The translations under genes were made by a program, and so were the position numbers. A stretch of DNA of 5,982 nt from NCBI GenBank assembly GCA_003354225.1, contig PIVH01000387.1:1-5982 (forward strand). The letters are read 5' to 3'. Positions 1-5,982 of the stretch are shown here, piece after piece. The stretch comes from Globobulimina sp. (Eukaryota; Foraminifera; Rotaliida). Below the pieces are notes generated by a model, which searched no databases, was not told the origin of the DNA, and worked only from the letters and a program-made list of their open reading frames with translations. Position 1 is the stretch's first letter, and each line of letters begins with the position of its first letter.

Positions 1-189
1 CACTACAAAGACCCGTATTTTGCAACAAACCACATTCAGTATACAATAAAAAATCAAGATTGGCACCGTGAGTATTGGTGTATTGCTTATGGAATTTGCC
101 ATTTGTTGCGAATATAAACAGTTATCAAAACGCAAAAAAAATGCATGATTTCTATAAAATAATTTTCACCAAAAACTTTGCAACCAACC
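1..189. other. 5' flank of the F-BAR gene, no gene seen
   Basis: No convincing coding sequence is visible. A TATA-like TATAAAA lies at 153-159, about 30 bases before the chosen ATG. That spacing would suit a core promoter only if the 5' leader were very short. An AATAAA at 45-50 could be a polyadenylation signal of a gene to the left, but nothing else supports this. Two ATGs (141 and 145) precede the chosen start. The one at 141 opens a 32-codon frame ending at 239 that overlaps the main start in another frame, so it would be an inhibitory uORF if transcription began upstream of it. A GTGAGT at 68-73 followed by ACAG at 118-121 could be a small leader intron, without further support. Confidence 0.3.
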
Positions 190-2189
190 ATGATGAAGCA
201 TTCCCAAGTGATCACAGGAGGACCCTCATATTCCCGTGATCTGTGGGACGCGCACGGTGTGAAAATGATATCCGATCGCGTCGACAAAGCCAAAAAATCA
301 ATGAAGCACTTACGTGATTTCTTCCAAGACGCAGCCAATATGTCCTTCCGCAACGCTCAAACCACGCACAAACTGCAAACTATGAACATCGGCGCCTCAG
401 AATTCGGCACCTTGAAATTTGTGCAAGATAGATACTGTGAATTGATAGGTACACTACACCGCCCTCCATAGTCCATACCCTCTGCATTGCGAACCATCGC
501 AAAATCGCAACCAAAAAAATAAAAACATCAGAAACCATATCGAAAAATGAAGAAATTTTAGGCTCTAAAATCCGCACTCAATGTTACCAAAAGCTGTCTG
601 ACCAAATCAACCGAATCCAACGCGTGAACACCAAATTATTGTCCGACTTAAGCCAATGGCAGAAATCGCTGGAACGCGAACAAAAAAAGCTACGCAAAGC
701 CAAGCAGGCGTACGACGAGAAGAAGCGGCAATGTTTGGCAGTGATCAAGGCGCTCAAAATCGAAAAAGAGCACTTGAACTCCATCAAGCACAGCCAATCG
801 CAGTTGAACAAAGCGCCGCAGATCGAGTCCAATATCATGTCATTGCAGCAAAAATGCAAACATATGCAAGCTCAAAGCAGGGAGCAGTTGGACAATTACA
901 TCCGCGCTGTGAGCATTTACCGCGGCTTCCGCCTCAAATACGACTCGTCTACGGGCGCTTTGTTGGATCAGTTGGAGCAAACCGAGTGCGATCGGGCCGC
1001 GATGTTGCACCGCATTTTGAAGCTCTACTTGGAAATCCAGCAGGTTATGGTCCAGCAGTCCTTGCGCAACATCGACACGATCAGCAAACACATCGCCAAC
1101 ATCGACGCGCATTCCGACAACATGGTCTTTGTCGAAAAGTGCCGCTCTGCGCAGAAAAAGCCTGCGTTGCCAGACCCGAAGTTCCATCCCGACGACGAAG
1201 ATGACGGCACGGTGAGCTTTCGCAGCGATGAGGGCAACATTGAGGAGTCTGCAGAGGTGAAGTTTTGGTGCGAAAAATGGAGGTTGGTGGTGGGCAAAAT
1301 CCTGCAGCGCGACATTGAATTGGTGAGTCCAAAGAGTCTGAACTCGAACAAGGATGGCCATGAAAGCAAGGAGAAGGAGCAGGAGAATGAGAATGAGAAT
1401 GGAGGCCATTCGGACGAAGCTTTTGCTTTCATTCAGCTGACGGACGAGGAATACGCGTCGTTGCGAGAGAAATGTCTGTCAAGTTTGGAGAGCTCGCACG
1501 GCCGCATCGCATTCAGTTTGATTATAAATCGGCAGCGGAACACCGAGTACGGCCTAGAACTGCAACGCCAGCAATTTATTGGCTTGGTGGAGTTAATCAC
1601 TTTGTTTTTCGACGCCATTCAGAAGTCGGAGCCGTTGGACATTAAGCCGGCGAAGTTGGTGATGATTATGTCGCAGAGTCTGTACATTCGGAAGGCGACG
1701 GTGTTGGACATGTTGACTGATTCGGAGAGCATTGAGATGAAGGAAGGCGGCAATGGCGGCTACAATAAGTTGTTCATTCAGGATCGGATCAAGAATCACT
1801 GCATTTGGAAGAACGACAAGTTTTGGAAAGAGGCGTATTGCGACAGTGTGCAGCAAGAGATATTGAAGTATCCGGCCATCAAGAAATGGCACAGCGAGGA
1901 GGAACAGAGCGAGGCCGAACGGAGGGAGGAACAGATCATATTCAGTCAGTTGGCGGCGTGGACTCACAATATGAAGGAATTTGGCACTGAGAATGAGAAA
2001 ATTGTAAAGTTTTTGGATTCTCGAGGCTTGAAAGCGGAGCAAGTGGAGGTGTTGAAGGCGACTTTGCAGTTAGATGAGGCGAAGGAGAACGAAAAGGAAA
2101 AGGAAAAGGACGGCAATAAGAATGACGAGAACAGGTTGGACAATGCGACTGCTTCAATGTCGCCTGAATCGTCCACTGGTCTGCCATGA
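190..2189 (+). CDS. F-BAR domain protein with C-terminal KIAA0513/SBF2-like module (two exons)
   Basis: Exon 1 is 190-448 and exon 2 is 532-2189, giving 638 residues ending in TGA. The ATG at 190 has a favourable ACC before it and a second ATG directly after. Residues about 10-60 read as an FCH segment: a D-L-W-D-x-x-G start, then K-K-S-M-K-x-L-R-D-F-F. Long charged helices follow to about residue 290 (K-A-K-Q-A-Y near 143-147), as in the three-helix F-BAR fold, which dimerises and bends membranes. An acidic linker covers about 291-384. Residues about 385-597 resemble human KIAA0513 and the SBF2-type domain: A-K-L-V-M-I-M-S-Q-S-L-Y-I at 460-472, I-W-K-N-D-K-F-W-K-E-A-Y-C-D-S-V at 511-526, and I-I-F-S-Q-L-A-A-W-T-H-N-M at 555-567. 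The tail is a Lys/Glu/Asn-rich low-complexity stretch. There is no SH3 or RhoGAP domain. By family, a peripheral membrane protein in endocytic or cytoskeletal trafficking is expected; the C-terminal role is unknown. Third codon positions are clearly more G/C-rich than in the downstream genes. Confidence 0.85.
449..531 (+). other. Spliceosomal intron of the F-BAR gene (phase 1)
   Basis: The donor is AG|GTACAC at 449 and the chosen acceptor is CATCAG| ending at 531, giving 83 bases. The split codon becomes GAA (Glu87). Unspliced reading stops at TAG 469-471, just after exon 1. A second acceptor, TTTTAG at 556-561, is also in phase and would drop ten residues. I prefer 531 because the ten extra residues (T-I-S-K-N-E-E-I-L-G) restore the Leu/Ile spacing expected in the second part of the FCH helix. 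No TACTAAY-type branch site is evident here, unlike the PARP intron. Confidence 0.75.
1383..1400 (+). repeat. GAGAAT x3 hexanucleotide repeat in coding sequence
   Basis: Three perfect tandem GAGAAT units encode Glu-Asn repeats in the acidic linker between the F-BAR and KIAA0513-like modules. The reading frame is kept because the unit is six bases. It lies in a presumed disordered region, where length change would be tolerated. Confidence 0.8.
2091..2108 (+). repeat. GAAAAG x3 hexanucleotide repeat in coding sequence
   Basis: Three perfect tandem GAAAAG units encode Glu-Lys repeats in the C-terminal tail of the F-BAR protein. It is the second in-frame hexanucleotide repeat in this gene. Confidence 0.8.
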
Positions 2190-2232
2190 AATGAAATGCT
2201 TTTTGTTTGTTGTTGTGTATTGTTGTAATTTC

Positions 2233-2251
2233 TTTTTTTTTTCAAAAAAAA
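2233..2251. repeat. T10-C-A8 homopolymer tract
   Basis: Ten T, one C and eight A follow the F-BAR stop codon by about 45 bases. The two runs are complementary, so the transcript could fold back, though with almost no loop. It lies next to a TGT-rich stretch (about 2202-2225) that may belong to the 3' untranslated or cleavage region of the F-BAR gene. No AATAAA is seen between the stop and this tract. Confidence 0.7.
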
Positions 2252-2608
2252 CTTTTTAAAACTTCATACTGTATATCTACATATGGGAAACAAAGCTTCT
2301 ATCACTTCCAATCAAAATACATAATATATTGCTTTACTTGGATTTATAAACAGTGGGAAATCGACTATTATCACTGTTTTAGATCATGGTATTCCCAAAA
2401 CGCGTAAACAATTGGATTTCACATCAAAGAAATACAAGCCATCGACTAAGATGTCATTAAGTTTATATTATATACAGGACATGATAGCAATAAGAATAAG
2501 AATTGGACAACAGAATTACATTTGGCATATGCGAAAAATGAATTAATTTTAAAACAAATGGAATCAATTTATATTAACGATATGTGCAAATCAATAAAAA
2601 TAAGTACT

Positions 2609-2633
2609 TTAGAATAGGACCTGTTTGAAACAC
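2609..2633 (+). repeat. Left terminal inverted repeat
   Basis: It begins TTAGAATAGGAC, continues CTGTTTGAAACAC, and pairs with 2716-2740. The two differences are at arm positions 13 (C here, G in the partner) and 20 (A here, G in the partner). Confidence 0.75.
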
Positions 2634-2715
2634 CGAGTGTTTAAACAATTTAAAATCCTATGGAGATTTACATACAGTGCTAGGATCCGATAATGTATAC
2701 AATTTCAAAAGAAAA

Positions 2716-2740
2716 GTGTTCCAAACACGTCCTATTCTAA
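2716..2740 (-). repeat. Right terminal inverted repeat
   Basis: Read on the minus strand it begins TTAGAATAGGAC and continues GTGTTTGGAACAC, matching the left arm except at two positions. The minus-strand copy keeps the same outermost bases, so the element boundaries are well defined to within the TTA/TAA ends. Confidence 0.75.
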
Positions 2741-3107
2741 CGTATTGACATAATACCAAATGATATCGTATCAGTGATCAAAGAATATTTAAAAGAAACA
2801 TTGGATGTGGATCAATATATTACATCGTTTCTAAAAACAAATTATAAAAACGGATATGTGAGAATAAAACCGGATGGAGCAATGGCGATTATTATACCAA
2901 ACCGGCACTACTTATCTTAGCAAATAAAACTGATTTACATAATACTTTGACTTTAAATCAAATTGCAATGAAGTTGCAATTAAATACATTGCGTAATCTC
3001 CGTACCAATGTGTGGGATTCCATTAATTGGCTTGTAAATACCCTCCAACTCCAAGGAGTTTTGCACCAAACTTGAAACTTGTGTTCATCAAATAAGAATT
3101 TAATACA

Positions 3108-3800
3108 ATGCTCATCGCAGCTGTGATTGGAGGAGTGATGGCTGCAAAGGCCAGAAGACATAATGCAACAATTGAGACAGCTGCGTCTTCGACACCTATA
3201 ACTATGGACGATGACATTAAACATGATTCTGTTGAAGATGTAAACATAAACAAAGGAGATATAGCAACAACACAGGGTATCGAAAGTGTTGCAGATAAAG
3301 ATAATCATGAAAGATGCACAGAGCACAAATTAATAGAACAAAAAACAAGTGTACAAACATCAAACACAGCAGAAAATAAACTAAATGGAAGTGCTACATT
3401 GGATTTATGGGAATATAAAATAGAAAATAATGCTGTGATTAAAATTCAAACATGTGTCAGCTCACAATTTATTTGTTGCTATAAAAATGGATCAATTGAC
3501 TGTATGGATACAAAAGAGGACGGAACATTGTTTCATTCCATACCTACAGGAAATGGCAAAGTTGCATTGAAATCAGATTATGGTTATTTATACATTGATA
3601 AACAAAATATTAAGTTGCAAGCACAGGAATATTGCTTTGGTATTAAACAATTTGGAGCTAAATTCAGATTAAAATCACCCGATGGAGAGTATATGATGGG
3701 TTTTCACTCAAAATCGAATAATTTAACAGCAGTCACTGTAATGGATTCCGTCCACTATGATGCTAAAATGTTTGTGTTTGTAATCGTTCAAAATAATTAA
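3108..3800 (+). CDS. Probable fascin-like beta-trefoil protein
   Basis: A single open frame of 230 residues runs from ATG 3108 to TAA 3798-3800; no intron is needed. Residues 1-13 are a short hydrophobic/alanine start followed by K-A-R-R, too short to call a signal peptide or anchor firmly. Residues about 14-98 are polar, acidic and probably disordered. Residues about 100-228 look like a beta-trefoil: repeats around G-N-G-K-V-A-L-K (147-154), G-Y-L-Y-I (159-163), F-R-L-K-S-P-D-G-E-Y-M (186-196), L-T-A-V-T-V (206-211) and a final F-V-F-V-I-V. The G-K-x-A-L-K and L-K-S-x-x-G-x-Y pattern is that of fascin and related actin-bundling or sugar-binding trefoils. One domain instead of fascin's four makes crosslinking by itself doubtful. 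Composition is A/T-rich, like the PARP gene. An ATTAAA at 3831-3836 is a possible poly(A) signal. The ATG lies 32 bases after the end of the GTPase relic. The frame is secure enough; the family call is moderate. Confidence 0.65.
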   Translation: MLIAAVIGGVMAAKARRHNATIETAASSTPITMDDDIKHDSVEDVNINKGDIATTQGIESVADKDNHERCTEHKLIEQKTSVQTSNTAENKLNGSATLDLWEYKIENNAVIKIQTCVSSQFICCYKNGSIDCMDTKEDGTLFHSIPTGNGKVALKSDYGYLYIDKQNIKLQAQEYCFGIKQFGAKFRLKSPDGEYMMGFHSKSNNLTAVTVMDSVHYDAKMFVFVIVQNN

Positions 3801-3922
3801 TAATGTCTTTTTGTACACAAACTGGTTGAAATTAAATTAAATAATACGACTATACTAAAAGTTAAATTGCAAGCAATCAAAATATGTCACACAAAAAAAA
3901 AGCAGTTATTATTGATATTATT
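3801..3922. other. Short convergent intergenic region
   Basis: These 122 bases separate the stop codons of two convergent genes (trefoil protein on plus, PARP on minus). They are A/T-rich, with a nine-A run at 3893-3901 that is a T run on the PARP transcript, and an ATTAAA at 3831-3836 for the plus-strand gene. No AATAAA is seen for the PARP gene within the gap, so the two 3' ends may overlap. Confidence 0.5.
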
Positions 3923-5982
3923 CTACCATTCATTTCCAGTGTCATTATAATTGAACTTAACCTTTATCAAATAACGCATTTTAACTTGAGATGTATCATA
4001 AATAATAAACTCATTATACAACAATGATGATTTAATAGAATTATCTTTTTTGGGTTTTCCTAAAGGAACAATACAGCCATTTTCCAAACGAACATATTGA
4101 GAGAAATCAGGAGCCGTTTTCCCAACTCCTTTGGTGGAATGCTTTCCATTCAGAATATCTTTTGCATTGTAATCCGATTGAAATAACTCATTCATTTCAC
4201 CCAAAGCCACCTCGCACAACAACAGTAAACCAACATTTTTATCCTTTGTAGTAAAGCAATAATTTGCAGATTTACTGCACATATCGGCAAAATACACGCC
4301 TTTACCAAACATGTAGCCAGTTACCGGCGCTTCAGGCGGTGCGATACGGAGTCCTTTCGATATTATGCCGGCGTAATTCGTCAATCTCGAACCGTGCCAT
4401 AATAACATTCTATTTTGACAATGCTCCCATTTTCTAAACCTCTCGTTTTCTGAATATTTATTAATTCGAAATATTGTGTCAACACTCAATGAAAATCTAT
4501 TATGGGTCTCAGCGTGTGTGTTGCTTACAAATTTGGTCAACATTTTAAACTCTTTTTCATTCTTTTCGACGTTTTGCATTTCAGTATCTAACAAATCAAA
4601 ATGTGTATCAATCGGGTTTTGAATGATTTTGTTTTCCTTTTCTTTGGACAATAAACGCGAAGCCACTTCAATTTCACTCAATGCTTCAATTAATTTCATT
4701 TCTTTCTTTAATAAAATCTCGGAATTGATTGGTGGCGGCATTCGATAACCAAATTCGTGCGGTATTAACGTATAATAAGTTGACGATAATTGAGTGATCG
4801 CATAGCGGTTTACTTTGCGTGACGATTTAGTGCTGGTTCTCTTTCGTTTGCTGCGTCGCAAATTTGTGTCGTTGTCATCTGAAGAAACAACATCATCGCA
4901 AATATCATCCTGTTGTCCTAATTCATATTCAATATCCTTCAAAACCTGGATATCAAATTATTAGTACACTCAAAACAAAACAAAATAAAAACTGCACTAT
5001 ACCTCACCTGGTACGCGTCCTTAATAACTTTGTCGTTGATCTTTCCGAGGGGTAATTTATTGGCATCGTATCCAATTTCTTTCATGTGATCGCGCATCAT
5101 TTTTTTATCAAAAATCAATTGTATCAAATCTTGTATCTTTGGGTGTAGTTTGGATGCAATTTCAGATTCTTGCTTTGTAGCTTGGTCGTTATCCCACGGA
5201 TCTTTCCCATTTGCATTGGAATAATCCATTGGTAAATATGTATATTTCCGAGCAAACGATTCAAAGTTATCTCGATTTGGCCACTCATTCAAAGTTTTGG
5301 CGTAGAATTTATCTGTAAATTTCGCCACTAATTCCTGGGAAGTACCCGCAGTTAAACTGGTTTGTCCTTTGTACCCAACGCGACCCCATCTGAACCAGCT
5401 AAATATTTCACCATTTCCAGTCTGCAGAATCTGTATTTTGTAGAACTTGTTGTTGTTTTGGTGGATGTTGGTTTGATTCAACATCGCTGTGTAAAAAACA
5501 CCATTTTCCTCAAAAACACGCGTTGTTGGATCGCCATCAAAATATTCATCCACCGGCGGCAGTGCCGCTGATGTGTCTTTTTCAACTTTTATCGTTTTTA
5601 ATTGTTCCTTTTCTTCTCGTTCTTTTTCAAATTCTTCAGCAATGATAAAACCTTCGTTTATTTTCGAAACTAATAATAATGCAACAGTGTCAAGCGTTGC
5701 TTTCGTTGATTTAAATTTTTTGTTTGTTTTTCGTCCTTTATTTCCGATTTTGCCTTTTCTCATTGAATAACTTTTGCGGTCATTGTTTATGCTGACTCGA
5801 ATGAATTGATTTTCTTCTTCGTTTTGCAATAAAACAAAAGATTCTTTTAACAGTGTTTTTATTCTTTCAGTTTCTTCATTTTTTATTGTTTGGTTCGAAT
5901 TCAAATGTTCATCATCATCATCATCGTCGGAATAATCACTTGTTCTGGAGCGGTTTTTTGCATCATTCAAAAGTTGCAAACG
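3923..5982 (-). CDS. Poly(ADP-ribose) polymerase, PARP1/2 type (5' end outside the window)
   Basis: The exons read 5982-5008 and 4945-3923 on the minus strand, ending in TAG; 665 residues are visible and the frame is open to the window edge. It transfers ADP-ribose from NAD+ to proteins in nuclear DNA-break signalling. Counting from the Leu at 5979, an acidic run (D6-E, 18-24) and a basic Lys/Arg-rich patch (about 74-93) form a disordered N-terminal part. A WGR domain follows (about 150-252; W-F-R-W-G-R-V-G-Y-K-G-Q at 195-206). The helical regulatory domain (about 275-430) is split by an extra acidic then basic insertion (about 337-368). The ART catalytic domain ends at 664. The full triad is present: His508 (L-W-H-G-S-R), Tyr542 (G-K-G-V-Y-F-A-D) and Glu636 (L-L-Y-N-E-F), with the same His-Tyr spacing as human PARP1. 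The Glu predicts polymer synthesis rather than mono-ADP-ribosylation. Already longer than human PARP2; whether zinc fingers or a BRCT precede cannot be seen. Confidence 0.96.
4946..5007 (-). other. Spliceosomal intron of the PARP gene (phase 0, 62 bases)
   Basis: On the minus strand the donor is CAG|GTGAGG and the acceptor is ATCCAG|GTTTTG. A TACTAATAA motif about 20 bases before the acceptor is a near-perfect branch site. Splicing joins D-A-Y-Q to V-L-K-D-I, restoring the conserved helix of the PARP regulatory domain, which strongly supports these borders. Confidence 0.93.
5909..5923. repeat. TCA x5 trinucleotide repeat in PARP coding sequence
   Basis: Five tandem TCA units followed by TCG TCG encode most of the six-Asp acidic run near the visible N-terminus of the PARP protein on the minus strand. 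It lies in a presumed disordered stretch. Confidence 0.8.

Larger units (their letters stand above)
2609..2740. mobile_element. Small non-coding element with 25-bp terminal inverted repeats (MITE-like)
   Basis: The ends are inverted copies: 2609-2633 begins TTAGAATAGGAC and 2716-2740 ends GTCCTATTCTAA. They match at 23 of 25 positions by eye. The 132-base unit has no coding capacity for a transposase, so it would be non-autonomous. The bases TA flank the GAATAGG...CCTATTC core on both sides (2610-2611 and 2738-2739), which fits the TA target duplication of Tc1/mariner-type elements, but TA is short enough to occur by chance. The interior holds a small palindrome (AAACAC-CGA-GTGTTT, 2628-2642) and a shorter inverted pair (ATCCTA 2655-2660, TAGGAT 2681-2686). 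It lies within the GTPase relic. Confidence 0.6.
2283..3075 (+). pseudogene. Degenerate Arf-like small GTPase remnant, interrupted by a MITE-like element
   Basis: The reading starts at ATG 2283 with M-G-N-K-A-S, an N-myristoylation-type start (Gly2, Ser6) typical of Arf proteins. After an in-frame TAA (2322-2324) comes Y-I-A-L-L-G-F-I-N-S-G-K-S-T-I; the Walker A loop G-x-x-x-x-G-K-S-T is at 2340-2366. In another frame, 2899-3075 reads K-P-A-L-L-I-L-A-N-K-T-D-L; the base-recognition motif N-K-x-D is at 2923-2934. An Arf-like end follows (L-Q-L-N-T-L-R and W-D-S-I-N-W-L), closing with TGA at 3073-3075. Between those last two motifs the usual dozen or so residues of the G5 loop are missing, and no D-x-G-G-Q switch II motif is found. 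The middle (2450-2920) is open in a third frame and encodes sequence I do not recognise. Stops, frame changes and missing motifs argue for a dead gene. Assembly indels could explain some frame changes but not the lost motifs. Confidence 0.6.

Noticed and set aside
656-1204. 182-codon plus-strand open frame in a second frame of the F-BAR gene
   Set aside because: It overlaps well-supported F-BAR coding sequence and gives an Ala/Arg/His-rich product without motifs, as expected from an out-of-frame reading.
840-1432. Long minus-strand open frames opposite the F-BAR gene (189 and 135 codons)
   Set aside because: They are antisense shadows of Gln/Glu/Lys-rich helical coding sequence, with low-complexity Leu/Ile/Ser runs and no recognisable motif.
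1593-2042. 149-codon minus-strand open frame
   Set aside because: It lies fully opposite the KIAA0513-like module, whose motifs are clear on the plus strand; there is no independent evidence.
2207-2407. 66-codon plus-strand open frame after the F-BAR gene
   Set aside because: It starts in a T-rich tract and reads across the GTPase remnant out of phase with the Walker A motif.
2404-2477. Possible intron (GTAAAC ... ATACAG) in the GTPase remnant
   Set aside because: The borders and phase would fit, but splicing would not remove the TAA at 2322 or the later frame change. The downstream frame is already open from 2450 without it.
2283-2614. Alternative nuclear genetic code (TAA/TAG as Gln) to rescue the GTPase
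   Set aside because: The flanking F-BAR, trefoil and PARP genes have no in-frame TAA or TAG and end normally at TGA, TAA and TAG; frame changes and lost motifs would remain.
3047-3060. 14-base palindrome AACTCC-AA-GGAGTT
   Set aside because: It lies within the Arf-like C-terminal coding remnant and is short enough to be chance; there is no terminator or operator context in a eukaryote.
2958-3326. 122-codon minus-strand open frame
   Set aside because: It is antisense to the GTPase remnant end and the trefoil gene, Cys/Ser/His-rich and without motifs.
1-5982. CRISPR arrays, tRNA or rRNA genes, prokaryotic operons or defence systems
   Set aside because: No regularly spaced repeats, cloverleaf-type sequence or rRNA signatures were seen, and the introns and protein families are eukaryotic.

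Overview
This window is nuclear DNA from a eukaryote. Two genes are interrupted by short spliceosomal introns (83 and 62 bases), stop codons follow the standard code, and the protein families (F-BAR, poly(ADP-ribose) polymerase with a WGR domain, Arf-type GTPase remnant) are eukaryotic. Small introns, tight spacing and short low-complexity Glu/Lys/Asn runs suggest a compact unicellular eukaryote. The lineage cannot be fixed from the sequence; a foraminifer-like or other protist origin is a guess only.

Layout. Bases 1-189 are a 5' flank with no clear gene. Bases 190-2189 (+) hold a two-exon gene for a 638-residue protein with an N-terminal F-BAR membrane-curvature module and a C-terminal module resembling the human KIAA0513 / SBF2-type domain. 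Bases 2190-3107 contain no intact gene. They hold a T/A homopolymer tract, then the broken remains of an Arf-like small GTPase (myristoylation-type start, Walker A, NKxD and Arf C-terminal helix still readable, but with stops, frame changes and missing motifs). Inside these remains sits a roughly 130-base MITE-like element with 25-base terminal inverted repeats. Bases 3108-3800 (+) carry a single-exon gene for a 230-residue protein with a probable fascin-like beta-trefoil domain. Bases 3801-3922 separate it from a convergent gene. Bases 3923-5982 (-) are the 3' part of a PARP1/2-type poly(ADP-ribose) polymerase (WGR, helical regulatory domain, ART catalytic domain with a full H-Y-E triad), whose 5' end lies beyond the window.

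The genes do not form an obvious pathway. The first concerns membrane and cytoskeleton, the third may bind actin or a carbohydrate, and the PARP acts in nuclear DNA-damage signalling. I see no operon, defence system or other collective system. The most interesting points are the F-BAR/KIAA0513-like fusion, the insertion with a basic cluster in the PARP regulatory domain, and the GTPase relic carrying a MITE.
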